Below are positions 21,869 to 31,817 of a stretch of DNA of 64,000 nt, in pieces. Both the position numbers and the translations under genes were made by a program. Under the pieces are notes generated by a model. That model saw only the letters and a list, made by a program, of their open reading frames with translations. It did not search any database and was not told the DNA's origin. Numbering within the stretch: the first letter of the stretch is position 1; every line of letters begins with the position of its first letter. The stretch is taken from the NCBI GenBank assembly GCA_025201845.1, contig MU603962.1, positions 44,087 to 108,086 of the forward strand. Direction: 5' to 3'. This stretch comes from Martensiomyces pterosporus. Its lineage: Eukaryota > Kickxellomycota > Kickxellomycetes > Kickxellales > Kickxellaceae.

Positions 21869-23155
21869 TTAGAACAGATAGGGCGAGAGGTAGTTGGCCT
21901 TGTTCAGGGCATCAACGTGGTCGCTCGCGTGCTGCTCGAGCTTCTTGACCCGGCAAGGCCTCGAGCCCTGCATCTTGATCCACCAATCTGCAAGCTTCGA
22001 CGGCTTGGGCATCTTTCCGCGCTTGCAGCCGCAGGTCTTCTGCGGCTTGAATGCTGTGCTGTTGCCATCGGCTGCCATCGGCTGCTGCGGGTGAAGAGCA
22101 GTCATCTCGTTCTCCAGGGGGTGGTAGTTGCCCTTGGCAAACGACGGGTAGAACTTCTCAAGGACGTCCTGGGGCAGCTGCTTGATGAGGTCCTGAGCGT
22201 GGCCTTCCTTGTGGCAGTCGCGCTTCTCAAGGCTGCGCTTGTTCATGGCGAGGTCGTTGGTGTTTCCGCCGGCGGCAACAATGGTGTCGTAGGTGTAGCA
22301 CATGTCGCCGTAGCCCAGACGCATGACGGAGTACACGGGCTCGTTGTAGTGTGTCAGCGGTTCGCTGACATTGACGGGCTTGTTGTCCAGGTCGTTTCCG
22401 TTGTACTGGTACTGGCGGTCGCTCGGGCTGACTGCCTGCCACTGGGCGAAGAGGCGGTCGATGTTGGTGTGGTGGATCCAGAAGACAGGGTCGGCAGGCG
22501 AGTTCATCGTGCCCATCTCGCCGTTGAGACTGAGATGCACGGCGCCGTGGAGCGAGTTCTCCATGCTGGCCCGCAGGTCGACATAGTACTTTGTGGTCTG
22601 CAGGACGCTGGTCATGTACTCGGGCGAGTACCACGAGCTGATGACATTTCCGCCGTTGAACTTGCGCTGGAGGCAGCGGGAATTCGGGGATGACAGAGCC
22701 CACGTGGCCGCAATGCCATCGCGAACACAGCTGGTGGATGCGTCTCCGTTGCCGCCAAAGTACTGGCCTGAAAGAATGGGGCTCCTGTCGGGCTGCTGGT
22801 AGTCCACCAGGGCATTCCAGTAGGGAATCGCAATGGACTGGTCGTACCGCCTGAGGACACTTTCGTAGTCGCGGACGAAGCGGCGGTGGAAGGGAAGGAA
22901 CTTGGGGTTTCCGTGGATGACCGATGCGACCTGCTGGTGCAGATAGCCGAACCAGTCGTTCCACTTGTCGCGCTGCGCGTTGTTCACCGCAGTGGTGTAT
23001 GCCTTCCACTCGTCAGGCGACAGGCTGCGAACCTCCTTGCGCACTACGTTCTGGGTGCAAGCGGTGAGCTTCTCAGCACCCGGCGGAACGGACTGACCAG
23101 CAGCCGGCTGCACAGCAAGGAGGGCCAGCCCTGTAGCAAGAGCAATGAGCTTCAT
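21869..23155 (-). CDS. Secreted tyrosinase with Cys-rich C-terminus (paralogue 3)
   Basis: The protein has 428 residues from ATG 23155 (the frame extends four codons further, without ATG). The signal peptide is MKLIALATGLALLAVQPAAG. CuA ligands are His73, His81 and His90 (SVIHGNPKFLPFHRRF), then IPYWN; CuB has His203 and His207 (LHGAVHLSLNGEM) and the HH pair at 228-229 in the canonical DPVFWIHHTNIDRLFAQW. Val two before His81 means no Cys-His thioether. The tail has KTCGCKRGKMPKPSKLADWW and a further Cys, perhaps a disulfide-stabilised cap. Of the three it has the most canonical CuB motif. A bipartite Asn/Cys-containing segment between the copper sites (NGDASTSCVRDGIAATW) is shared with paralogue 2. 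Confidence 0.93.
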   Translation of the reverse strand: MKLIALATGLALLAVQPAAGQSVPPGAEKLTACTQNVVRKEVRSLSPDEWKAYTTAVNNAQRDKWNDWFGYLHQQVASVIHGNPKFLPFHRRFVRDYESVLRRYDQSIAIPYWNALVDYQQPDRSPILSGQYFGGNGDASTSCVRDGIAATWALSSPNSRCLQRKFNGGNVISSWYSPEYMTSVLQTTKYYVDLRASMENSLHGAVHLSLNGEMGTMNSPADPVFWIHHTNIDRLFAQWQAVSPSDRQYQYNGNDLDNKPVNVSEPLTHYNEPVYSVMRLGYGDMCYTYDTIVAAGGNTNDLAMNKRSLEKRDCHKEGHAQDLIKQLPQDVLEKFYPSFAKGNYHPLENEMTALHPQQPMAADGNSTAFKPQKTCGCKRGKMPKPSKLADWWIKMQGSRPCRVKKLEQHASDHVDALNKANYLSPYLF

Positions 23156-24588
23156 TAGGAGGGACAAAGGGGGGAGTGGGATGGGGAGATGGGGCGTATA
23201 AGGTAGTCAAGAAATAGGCTATATTTGCACGCAAGTATAGCGCTAGACGTTGGAGCAAGGGGAGAGGGGGCAGGGATGTGGATGTAGGGATGTGGCTACG
23301 AACCAGCCGTATTTAATGGAGGCAGCAGTGTTGGACAAAGCGAGATGAGTGTGCAAAAATAGATACAGAGAAGAGAAGAGAAGTGGCTTCTGGCAGAAGA
23401 TGGAACTTCGAGGCGGAACACGCTCTCTACGCATGCCTCCTCCCTCGGCCTTCTCTCGCTCATCCATTCAGGCCCCCTTCCTCTTCCGCCTTGCAGCAGC
23501 TGGCCTCAACCCAACTTTGTTTCTTTTTAGGCCCAGCATGATTGTTTTTATTTTTACATATGCCAGGCTGGAGGAGCATGCTCTAGTGTACAGGCATTCC
23601 ATGCACATTTTTGATGGGCTGCAGGAGGGATTTCCGCTCTTGTTTTTGTATTTTTGGGATATGATGTAACGGGACCGTTTCTCCTCGCTTCTTCTCACAC
23701 TAGCTTCGGCACTGGCGCTGGCACTTGTTTTGCGGGCCGCCTGTTTTGCGGTCCTGCTGGCTATGATGTGCCGTGTCCGCCATTGCAGCGCCCTTCTCTC
23801 CCGTGAAAGTGCATAAAGTCCGAGTCACAAGAGATGCACCGCGCATCTCTAGAGGGCGATGCCCACGTCGTCTGTTATCAGTGAGGGAATTTGCAGCTGG
23901 CAGATGAGCGCTTTTGTGTTGCACGAGGCGCACTCGGCTTACGGAAGCGGTCTTCCAGGCAACTAGCGGCAGCAGGCGCGTCTTCCCTCCCCCATGCGCT
24001 GTGCATGTCAGCTGAGTCCCTTTTCTCGAAGCAGGCAAAACGAGGCCAAAGCTTGCTAACTTTTGCAGCACACTGAAGCGCACTTCGCCTTGGCAGCAGC
24101 CTCAGAGCTCTCCTCATGCTCGTAGCTATTTGCACGCAGACACCATATCTACCTGGAAGTCGCGCTGTCTAAAAATAGAGCAGGCTAGAGACGGCTCACT
24201 CCCATGGTCGATCTCAGCCCAGCGCATCATGTGGTTTTCCGCTATTGAACGGCGAAGGCTCATCCTCCCCACAGCACACAGCCGCTGCAAACAGCATTGA
24301 TGCCTGGCACGCACCCCTTTCTGGCACAAAGAGCGCCAGGCAGCTTCCGAAAGCGACGCGTCTGGCCACTCTTGACACCCAACCCCTCTTGCGCGTCCAC
24401 CAGAAAGGACAGGCGAGTGGTGGCCCTGCTTTTGGCACGAGAGTGCATCCACGGTACGCCCAAGATTCGGCAATGTATATATATATATATAGGTTTGACA
24501 ACATTGCGTGGCAGAAAAAAAAACAACCAGCAACCACAAAAGTAAAACAAACGGAGCCAACGTGCGCATGCCCAGGGTGTGGCCATGC
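23156..24588. other. Intergenic region with TA microsatellite
   Basis: This is the upstream region of tyrosinase 3 and the downstream region of the first carnitine acyltransferase. A (TA)8 tract lies at 24476-24491. The first 250 bp are purine-rich on the plus strand, the usual leader composition in this window. No gene was supported. Confidence 0.55.
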
Positions 24589-26769
24589 TCATTGTCTGTC
24601 CTCCACGAGCATGTCTCTGATATCATCCGCTGCTTGCTCAATGTATGCAGCAAGATGGTCCGAGTCAAGCCCATACTCGTTTCTCATGCAGGTAATGTGG
24701 ATGATGAGGTCGTCCTTTTTGATGTTGTACGCAATGCCGTATCCCTTGGGGGTGACCTCGCTCCACCCGTAGCTTGTGTAGTGCTCGCTCGAGATCTGCG
24801 ATGTCGACAGGTACCAGTGGGACGAGTAGGCATACGCAGGGTCCTCGAATATCCCCGGCTTGCTTTCGCCTGGCTTCAGGACCATGCGCAGGCCCAGCAA
24901 ATGGCGGTCAACGCCCTGGCCCTCCACTGCCTCACGGACAAGCCTGGTGTGCTTATTCAGCGCCTCGCGGAACAGCTTCACGCGCTCCCCCTTGCCAATC
25001 TTGGGGTCCGCCATGGCCCTGCACCAGGCCGTGCTTTCGCGTGAGACTGAGCGGCAGGTCTCCGTGCGCCCGTGAAGGAACTTTCTGGTCATGCTAGACT
25101 CGTATGTGGGACGCACGCAGTTGTGGAGCCTGCTGTAAGCCAGCTGTATCGCCATCTGGATAAAGGCATCGGGCGAGCACTTGAATCTCTTGATCTGCTC
25201 CTTGCCGTACGCACGGTAATCCAGCACAGCCAGGTGCTGCTTGGCGACCCCCGTATCAAAGACCTCCTCTGCCTGCTTCACAGCCTTTATCACGCTTGGC
25301 GGCGTGCGGAACCTCAGCTGGCGGATTGGCGTGTTCCCCCTCCTCGGCACCGCGCCACCACCAGGGGGCTGGTATTTCTGGGGCTGGTACTGGATGACAA
25401 ATTCGGCCAGGCGCAGGGTGGGCGTGCCGTCCATCATCGAGTGCTCGCCACAGAACCCCGCACGCGCATTATCAAACACAACGAACTGGCATGGCTTGTC
25501 GAACCAGCGATTCCTGCCGCTGCCGTGCCAGGTGGCGTGGCTGAACTCTTCGCGGGTGATCGGCCTGTCTTTCTCCAGCGACAGGAGGAATGCCGACGAC
25601 TCGATCTCATCCAGCACCTTGGCGTTCTCGGGCGACATGAGCAACAGCTTGCGGTTCTCTGACCACGAGTCGCGGTTATCAGCGGTAAGAATCCCCACAG
25701 GGACAGCCGCATTGCTATCAGCCTCGCTGACGATGCGGTCCAGCGCAGCCTCGATCTCCTCCAGCGTGAGCGGAATGCCCTCATGCACAAGCGGCAGGGA
25801 GAAGAACTGGCTGCTACGCACAACCGTGACATGTTCGTTTCCGCTGTACTCTACGGTGCGGCAATAGTCCGAGGGCTTCTTGGGAATGCGGCACGCATTG
25901 AACATGAACTTGTAGCTATGGCTACACAGCGGCGTGTCCTTTTGCATCTCTGGCTCCAGCGTGCCGTCAAAGATCATCTGGCGGAACGCCATGGCGCCAC
26001 AGATAATCTTGGCTGCACGCTGGTTGGCCCTTCCACACGTGGGGTCGTCGTTAAACGAGTAGTGGTAGCTCACATATGGAATGACTGGGTCGCGATAGCC
26101 CATGTAGCTGAGGTCGTTCCACCACTCCTCGAGCCAGTTGGCACAGCCTGGCTCGGCAGCACGCTCCTGAAGACGGCGCTGGAGTTCCTTTCCCTGATCA
26201 GACTGTGCGAATTCCTCGACGATTTGCTTGCTCCGGTCGAGCTTCTCCTTCGACAGGAGGGGCTCCAGCGACTCGACGTACTTGGCTAGCGTGGAGTTGA
26301 GGTCGGGCACAGGGAGCCTGGGCAGCCGGCTCTGGTACTCGAATAGGCGCCCGTACTCGTGGCTTTGGTCTCTGGTGCTCGTGGGCATTTCGATCGACGA
26401 GGGTGTGGCAATGGTGCGTTTGCTGACGTCGACAATGCTGACCTATTTGCTGCGACAAAGCGACGAGGAGAAAGAAAAGGATACAGCGGGGACAGCCTGC
26501 ACTGCACGCGTGAGTAGAGCGAGAGCTAGCTTAAGTAGACAGGCGCCCAGACATAGAACAGCAGGGGCGAGAGATAAGGGAGAACGCGGCAGATGAGCAG
26601 TGGCCGTGCGCACCGAGCACCAGTGGCAGCTGGTGCACAGCGAAAATGGCAGGTTGCACGTGCTTAAGGAGAGTCATGCTTCCCCGCACGGGAATGTGAA
26701 AATCCAGCTCACCTTGTAGGCCGAGAGCCTCCGAAGCCGGCGGGTGGGCAAGATAGCAAGCTTGAGCAT
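24589..26769 (-). CDS. Carnitine O-acyltransferase (acetyltransferase type) A, with mitochondrial presequence exon
   Basis: Exon 1 is 26769..26713 and exon 2 is 26442..24589; the 270-bp intron has AAG|GTGAGC and AATAG borders and phase 0. Exon 1 encodes MLKLAILPTRRLRRLSAYK, an Arg-rich amphipathic presequence with no acidic residues, typical of mitochondrial import. The spliced protein has 636 residues, and an internal ATG at 26388 would give a 599-residue form lacking the presequence. Family features are the substrate-tunnel block LEEWWNDLSYMGYRDPVIPYVSYHY, the catalytic His at residue 353 (316 in the short form) in GEHSMMDGTPT, and the C-terminal STSQISSEHYTSYGWSEV. The enzyme transfers acetyl (or other short acyl) groups between CoA and carnitine; lack of a long N-terminal membrane domain argues against CPT1. 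The tail (MLVEDRQ) has no peroxisomal signal. It is a tandem paralogue of the gene at 27466-29777. Confidence 0.9.
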
Positions 26770-27465
26770 TGTCCCTGGAAATCAAAGTCGGAAATCAAAT
26801 TTGCCAATGGGGTCACGAGAGCAGCAGCGCTGGTGGAATGTGTTTGCTAGGATAAATGGAGAACAAGGTATGTTGCGTGTGTAAATGATGGTGGGGAGAG
26901 TGGAGGCAAGAGGGAGCTCCTCGCTTTTGTCGACTGCTGGTGACTGTCATATAGGCGGCATGCAACTGCGCTATGCACACAGCCCACATCCGCCCCCTTT
27001 GTTGTTTCGGCAGCGAGTGAGAAGAACAAGGGCAGGGTGCGCTAGGAATTAGGTGGCTGTGTGGGCAGCAATGGGTGAGAGCAGCAGCAGAGAACAATGC
27101 CACACACGCATGAGCATGTCGACACACGTGCGGCCAAAGGGGGGGGGCGATAAGAAAGTGCATAGATAGGCAACCTCGATAGAGACAGAGATGTGGTGGC
27201 TGTCTAGAGGAGATGTGGGTAGCAGTCGGCCACATGTCAGTGACAAGAGGGATGTACATCTCGTAAATGCCCTTGCACAGCTGCAGTGAAGGCTGGGCAA
27301 GCAAGAAGCAGGAATAGTGGCCACGCCTTGTGACAGGAGAGATGTTGGCGAGTGTGATGTATTTTGCTACAGAAAGAATAGAATGATTGCGAGAGCGGAA
27401 TGGAAACGGCGTGTAGAGTGCCAAACGGCGAAACAAGTAGCCGATGGCTGTGTATGGGTGGGCAT
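26770..27465. other. Intergenic region between the two carnitine acyltransferases
   Basis: These 696 bp hold the promoter of gene A. A pyrimidine-rich stretch on the minus strand (about 27180-26830) precedes its start, and an inverted CCAAT (GCCAATGG) lies near 26802. No gene was seen. Confidence 0.5.
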
Positions 27466-29777
27466 TCAGAGCTTGGGCTTGGCAGCAGCCTCCTTGAGCT
27501 TGCTGGCCAGGACAGCAGCGCGCATCTCGGTGGCGGCCTCCTTGATGTAGTGGGCCAAGTGGTCCGAGTTGAGGCCAAAGTCGTTCTTCATCGCTGCAAT
27601 GTGGTAGATGACCGAGTCCTTGCGGATAGTGTAGGCGACGCCGTAGCCATCGGGGACAACCTCGCTGAATCCCCAGCCCTCAAAGTGCTCGCTCGACAGC
27701 TGCGAGGTCGACAGGTACCAGTGGGATGTCTCGGCATATGCGGGGTCCCTGAAGATAGCAGGCTTCTCCTCTCCGGGCTTGAGCGTCAGGCGGAGACCAA
27801 GCAAGTGACGGTCAACGCCCTTGCCCTCGGAGCACATCTTGGCGTAGGCGCCGTGGGCCTTGACTGCCGCCTGCAGGGAGGCAGCCTTGGACTCGACGCT
27901 GGCGTGGGGGTCCTCGAAGGTCTTGCAGAACTCGACGCTCTCGTTCGAGACCGAGCGGCAGGTCTCGGTGCGTCCGTGGGCGAACTTGCGGGTGGCAGCG
28001 GCCTCATAGGTGGCGCGGCACTTGCCGTTGAGCTTGTAGTAGCCAAGCTGGATGGCCATCTGCGCAAACCCATCAGGGGAGAAGCCGAGCTTCTTGATCT
28101 CGTCCTTTCCGAAACCCTCGTACTGGAGAACGCGGAGCTGGTGCTGGTCAACGGTCTTGTCGAAGCGCTCGGCAGCCTGCTCGACAGCGCGGACAACCGA
28201 GGGAGGGGTGACAAAGCGCAGGGGCTCGGGCTCGGGGAGGTCGCTGCGGGCGGCGCTGCTGCCCAGGTCAACCTTGTTGTTGAGGGTCTGGTCGAGGATA
28301 AAGTCGTTCAGGCGGCAGGTGGGGGTGCCGTCCATGCTCGAGTGCTCAGCGAGGAAGCCCGCCTTGCCGTTATCGCAGACAATGAACTGCAGGGACTTGT
28401 CGAACCAGCGGTTGCGGCCGTTTCCGTGCCAGTACACGCGGTGGTACTCCTCGCGAGTGACAGGGCGGGCGTCGTCGAGGCACAGGAGGAAGGCAGAGCT
28501 CTGGAGCTTCTCCAGGGTCTCGGCGTTCTTGGGCGAGGCATCGACAAGGATTTTGTAGTTGTCGGTCCACAGATCGCGGTTGTCCGAGGTCAGGACACCG
28601 ACGGGCACGGCAGCATTGCTGTCGGCCTGCTCGACGATCTTGTCCAGCTGGCTCTCGATCTCGGCAGCAGTGAGGAGCTGGCCGTTGTGGACAAGCTGGA
28701 GCTTGAAGAACTGGTTGCTGCGCGCAACGGTGATGTGCTCGTTCTTGGCCATGTCAAAGACGGCTTCGTAGTCAGAGGGCTTCCTGGGGATGCGCGTGGC
28801 GTTGAACATGTAGTTGTAGCTGTGGCTGCACAGAGGAGTGGTGCGCGCCATCTCGGGGGTGAGCTCGCGGGCAGCGACCTGGCGGCGGAACTCCCATGCA
28901 GCGCGGACGATCGCGGCAGCACGCTGGGTGGGCTTGCGGCGGAGCCTGTCGTCCTTGTATGCGTAGAAGTAGCTGACGTATGGGGTGACGGGATCGCGGT
29001 AGCCCATGTAGCTGAGGTCGTTCCACCACTCCTCGAGCCAGTTGGGGCGGCCGGGCTCGGCAGCGCGTGCCTCAAGGCGGCGCTGGAGCTCCTTGCCCTC
29101 GGCGGACTGCGCGAATTCCTCGACGGTCCTCTTCGTCTTCGCAAAGTCCTCCTTGGACAGAAGGGGCTCGACCGAGCGCAGGTATTTGGGGAGAGTCTCC
29201 TCGAGGCTGGGCACGGGCAGCTTGGGGAGCTGGGACTGGAACTCGAACAGCTTTCCAGGGGCCTGATCGGCGGTGCTCTTCAGCGATGGTGCGGTAGGCA
29301 TGGCGGTAGACTGGGCGCGGGCGATAAGCAGTGCAGTCGACGTGTTCTAGGAGGACGGACAAGTGGGTGGGTGCACACAGAAAGCAATCGGCATAAGCAG
29401 AGCGAAGGCGAAGATAAAGCGTTACTGCGTCTGAGAAATGGCTGCTGGCTGCCAGCCACTGTCACGGTGGGCATTGGCACAATGTGAGCCGGCGATGATA
29501 AGGCTCCGCCGGTGGCATATGAAAGCGCATCCCGCGGCCGTGGTGGCCAGAAGACAGGCGGAGGCATTGCACGAGGACCACGAGGGGCGCAGATTATTTT
29601 GGGGCAGAGTCAGCCTGTGTGAGCATGTGGATGGGTGCTGCTTGCCGCCTGCCGCGCTTGGGGACCACAGCAGCAGCAGCAGCCCTGGACACAGCAGATG
29701 GGGCTTACCTTTGTGGCAGTGTTCTTGAGAGGACGGAATGCAGACGAGGGCTTCAGCAGAGAAATGGCCTTGTACAT
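27466..29777 (-). CDS. Carnitine O-acyltransferase (acetyltransferase type) B, mitochondrial presequence exon and PTS1-like tail
   Basis: Exon 1 is 29777..29709 (23 codons, beginning MYKAISLLKPSSAFRPLK) and exon 2 is 29310..27466; the 398-bp intron has AAG|GTAAGC and CCCAG borders and phase 0. The exon 1 peptide is basic and Ser-rich without acids, a good mitochondrial presequence. An ATG at 29301 inside exon 2 would start a 611-residue form; the spliced form has 637. Catalytic His is residue 346 (320 in the short form) in AEHSSMDGTPT; LEEWWNDLSYMGYRDPVTPYV and STSQLSSEHFEGWGFSEV match gene A. The C-terminus is KPKL, close to the SKL-type peroxisomal signal. Together with the alternative start this resembles yeast Cat2, where one gene supplies mitochondria and peroxisomes (inference here). 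Two TATAAAA boxes lie upstream. Confidence 0.9.
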
Positions 29778-30186
29778 TTCGAGCTAATAAAAGGTGTTAG
29801 GAGGACGCGGGAGGGCACTTGTGAAGTGCGAGTGAGGTGCCGCAGCGGGGCGTTTTATACCAGAAAGAAAAGAGCAGCGCGGGTGTTGGCAGACCTGCGT
29901 GGTTGTGTGGTGGAAGACGAATGCTCCGCGGTGCCCGGTGGATAAAGAGCTTGGAGGTGTGAGAAAAGGCAGACAGAAGGGCAAAGAGTGCGCGGCTAGG
30001 CTCGTGCGGGCGATCGCTGTTAGGCGGGCTTAGTTTGGCTTGTGCAAGGGAGGGCTTACGGTGCGTTTTCTGGTACCTCTCTCGCTTGGCGTGGTCTCGG
30101 GGACAACGGGCGTTTTATATTCGCCGCGCTTCTCCATGGGTGCGTGGCTCTTTGGAATTAACGCTCGCTTATCAATGTGACTGGGA
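29753..30186 (+). repeat. 434-bp direct repeat, left copy, ending at the assembly gap
   Basis: This segment is repeated at 30197-30630 with two mismatches (C29991 versus T30435; G30016 versus T30460). It ends exactly at the run of N. It contains the start of exon 1 and the promoter of carnitine acyltransferase B. It is most simply read as the overlapping end of one contig. Confidence 0.95.
29853..29859 (-). promoter_or_regulatory. TATA box of carnitine acyltransferase B
   Basis: TATAAAA on the minus strand lies 76 bp upstream of the presequence ATG at 29777, inside GGTATAAAACGCCCC. A second TATAAAA (30113-30119) occurs in the same CGCCC-flanked context further upstream. Its position supports transcription beginning before the presequence exon. 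Confidence 0.6.
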
Positions 30187-30196
30187 NNNNNNNNNN
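30187..30196. other. Assembly gap (10 N)
   Basis: Ten unspecified bases join two sequences whose ends are near-identical over 434 bp, so the gap length is a placeholder and not a measurement. Confidence 0.99.
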
Positions 30197-30630
30197 TCAG
30201 CAGAGAAATGGCCTTGTACATTTCGAGCTAATAAAAGGTGTTAGGAGGACGCGGGAGGGCACTTGTGAAGTGCGAGTGAGGTGCCGCAGCGGGGCGTTTT
30301 ATACCAGAAAGAAAAGAGCAGCGCGGGTGTTGGCAGACCTGCGTGGTTGTGTGGTGGAAGACGAATGCTCCGCGGTGCCCGGTGGATAAAGAGCTTGGAG
30401 GTGTGAGAAAAGGCAGACAGAAGGGCAAAGAGTGTGCGGCTAGGCTCGTGCGGGCGATCTCTGTTAGGCGGGCTTAGTTTGGCTTGTGCAAGGGAGGGCT
30501 TACGGTGCGTTTTCTGGTACCTCTCTCGCTTGGCGTGGTCTCGGGGACAACGGGCGTTTTATATTCGCCGCGCTTCTCCATGGGTGCGTGGCTCTTTGGA
30601 ATTAACGCTCGCTTATCAATGTGACTGGGA
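30197..30630 (+). repeat. 434-bp direct repeat, right copy, beginning at the assembly gap
   Basis: This copy begins immediately after the N run. It carries only the first eight or so codons of the presequence exon, because it is cut within that exon, and so is not a second functional promoter-exon unit. The sequence past 30630 is unique and holds no supported gene up to 31001. Confidence 0.95.
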
Positions 30631-31001
30631 GCGCATGCCGGCGCCCACCCAAGCCGCTGCCAGCAAGATAGGAAATTTCGCAGCTTTGCAGCCGCACTTG
30701 TGGCTCGCCCCTTTTCTCGCCCTTCATGCAAGGCGCGCTTTTCCTGATTTCGTTATCTGGCCGATAAGGACCACCCGCTGCTGCAACAGGCTGGCCGCCT
30801 ATCTAACGCACGGCCCCCATATATCCAGGCACATGTCTGCCTGATATGACTATGCGCGTATATGGCAGGGCACATACAGTCGTTGCGTTTTTGTTTGCTT
30901 TTTGGTGCTGCTGCGAGCATCAACTCGTTTGATAACGGCAGAAGAAGAAAAGGCTTTTTGGAGAGTACGGCTACGTGTTTTGTGTGATCTAGGCGGCGAC
31001 G

Positions 31002-31817
31002 CTACAGCAGGAAGGTCTCCGCAGGGGGCTTGCGCGCATGCAGGAATGGCAGGCCAAACCCGCTGAGGAGCAGGCGGCCAGTGGGGTTGCGCACAGCCGT
31101 TGTCTTGATGTTGACGGTGAACCCAGTAATCAGCGGGAACATGTCGTAGACCATCTCCATCTCGGGGAACAGGCCGATGACGGAGTTGTCAAATCCCAGC
31201 GAAAAGTTGCCCTTTCCATCGCCCGCGTCCATCCTCAGGCCATTGTACTCCTTCATTCTGGGCAACACAACCTCGACGAGCTTGTCCAGGAACTCGTACA
31301 TGCGATCTCCTGTGATATCCACCTTGGCCGAAATCGGCATGCCCTTGCGCAGCTTCCAGCTGGCCCCATCGTTCTTCGCCTTGATGATCTCGGCCCGCTG
31401 CCCAGTGATCACCTGCAGAGCCATCAGCGCAGACAGCAGATGGTGCTTGTTCTGCAGGGCCTCGCGGCAGCGGATGTGCACGGTCACCTTCTCGATATAG
31501 GGCGCCGCGTGTGCTGAGCTCAGGGGCACCTTGGCCTTGGCTGACCGCACCTTCTTGTGCTTGCGCACCGGGTTGGGCGGCGAGCCCCCCTCGCTCTCAC
31601 GGGCTGCCTTCATGCGGGCCTCCTCCGCTGCGTCCTGGCGTGCACGCACTGCTGGCGGCACGTAGCTGAGGATCGTGAGATCGTCGCGCAGTGTGTTGTG
31701 GTAGAACTGGCTGAGGCGCGCCTGGTATCCCTGGGCGCCGCTCGTGGCAAACGAGCGAGTGCTAGCAGCGCTGGCCGCGCTCGAAGCTGCAAATCGCCGA
31801 GTAACCGCTCCAAACAT
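31002..31817 (-). CDS. MRPL7: Mitochondrial large-subunit ribosomal protein uL5m (Mrpl7)
   Basis: The protein has 271 residues from ATG 31815-31817. Residues 1-25 are rich in Arg, Ser and Ala with almost no acids (MFGAVTRRFAASSAAS), a mitochondrial presequence. The L5 fold follows a charged linker: PYIEKVTVHIRCREALQNK, ALMALQVITGQRAEIIKAK, LRKGMPISAKVDITG (with the conserved R-GxPI of L5 proteins), FLDKLVEVVLPRMKEYNGL, and NFSLGFDNSVIGLFPEME. uL5m contributes to the central protuberance of the mitoribosomal 54S subunit. It is divergent from SPT7 with 854 bp between the start codons. Confidence 0.92.
   Translation of the reverse strand: MFGAVTRRFAASSAASAASTRSFATSGAQGYQARLSQFYHNTLRDDLTILSYVPPAVRARQDAAEEARMKAARESEGGSPPNPVRKHKKVRSAKAKVPLSSAHAAPYIEKVTVHIRCREALQNKHHLLSALMALQVITGQRAEIIKAKNDGASWKLRKGMPISAKVDITGDRMYEFLDKLVEVVLPRMKEYNGLRMDAGDGKGNFSLGFDNSVIGLFPEMEMVYDMFPLITGFTVNIKTTAVRNPTGRLLLSGFGLPFLHARKPPAETFLL

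Noticed and set aside
24476..24491. (TA)n tract as a promoter TATA box
   Set aside because: It lies in the region downstream of carnitine acyltransferase A, and no gene start is suitably placed; treated as a microsatellite.
27400..29487. 695-codon plus-strand frame opposite carnitine acyltransferase B
   Set aside because: A Val/Leu/Gly-rich shadow of the opposite coding strand, without motifs; the minus-strand protein has the full family signature.
30035..30244. Open frames running through the N gap
   Set aside because: They cross unspecified bases and lie in the duplicated contig ends; any translation there is meaningless.
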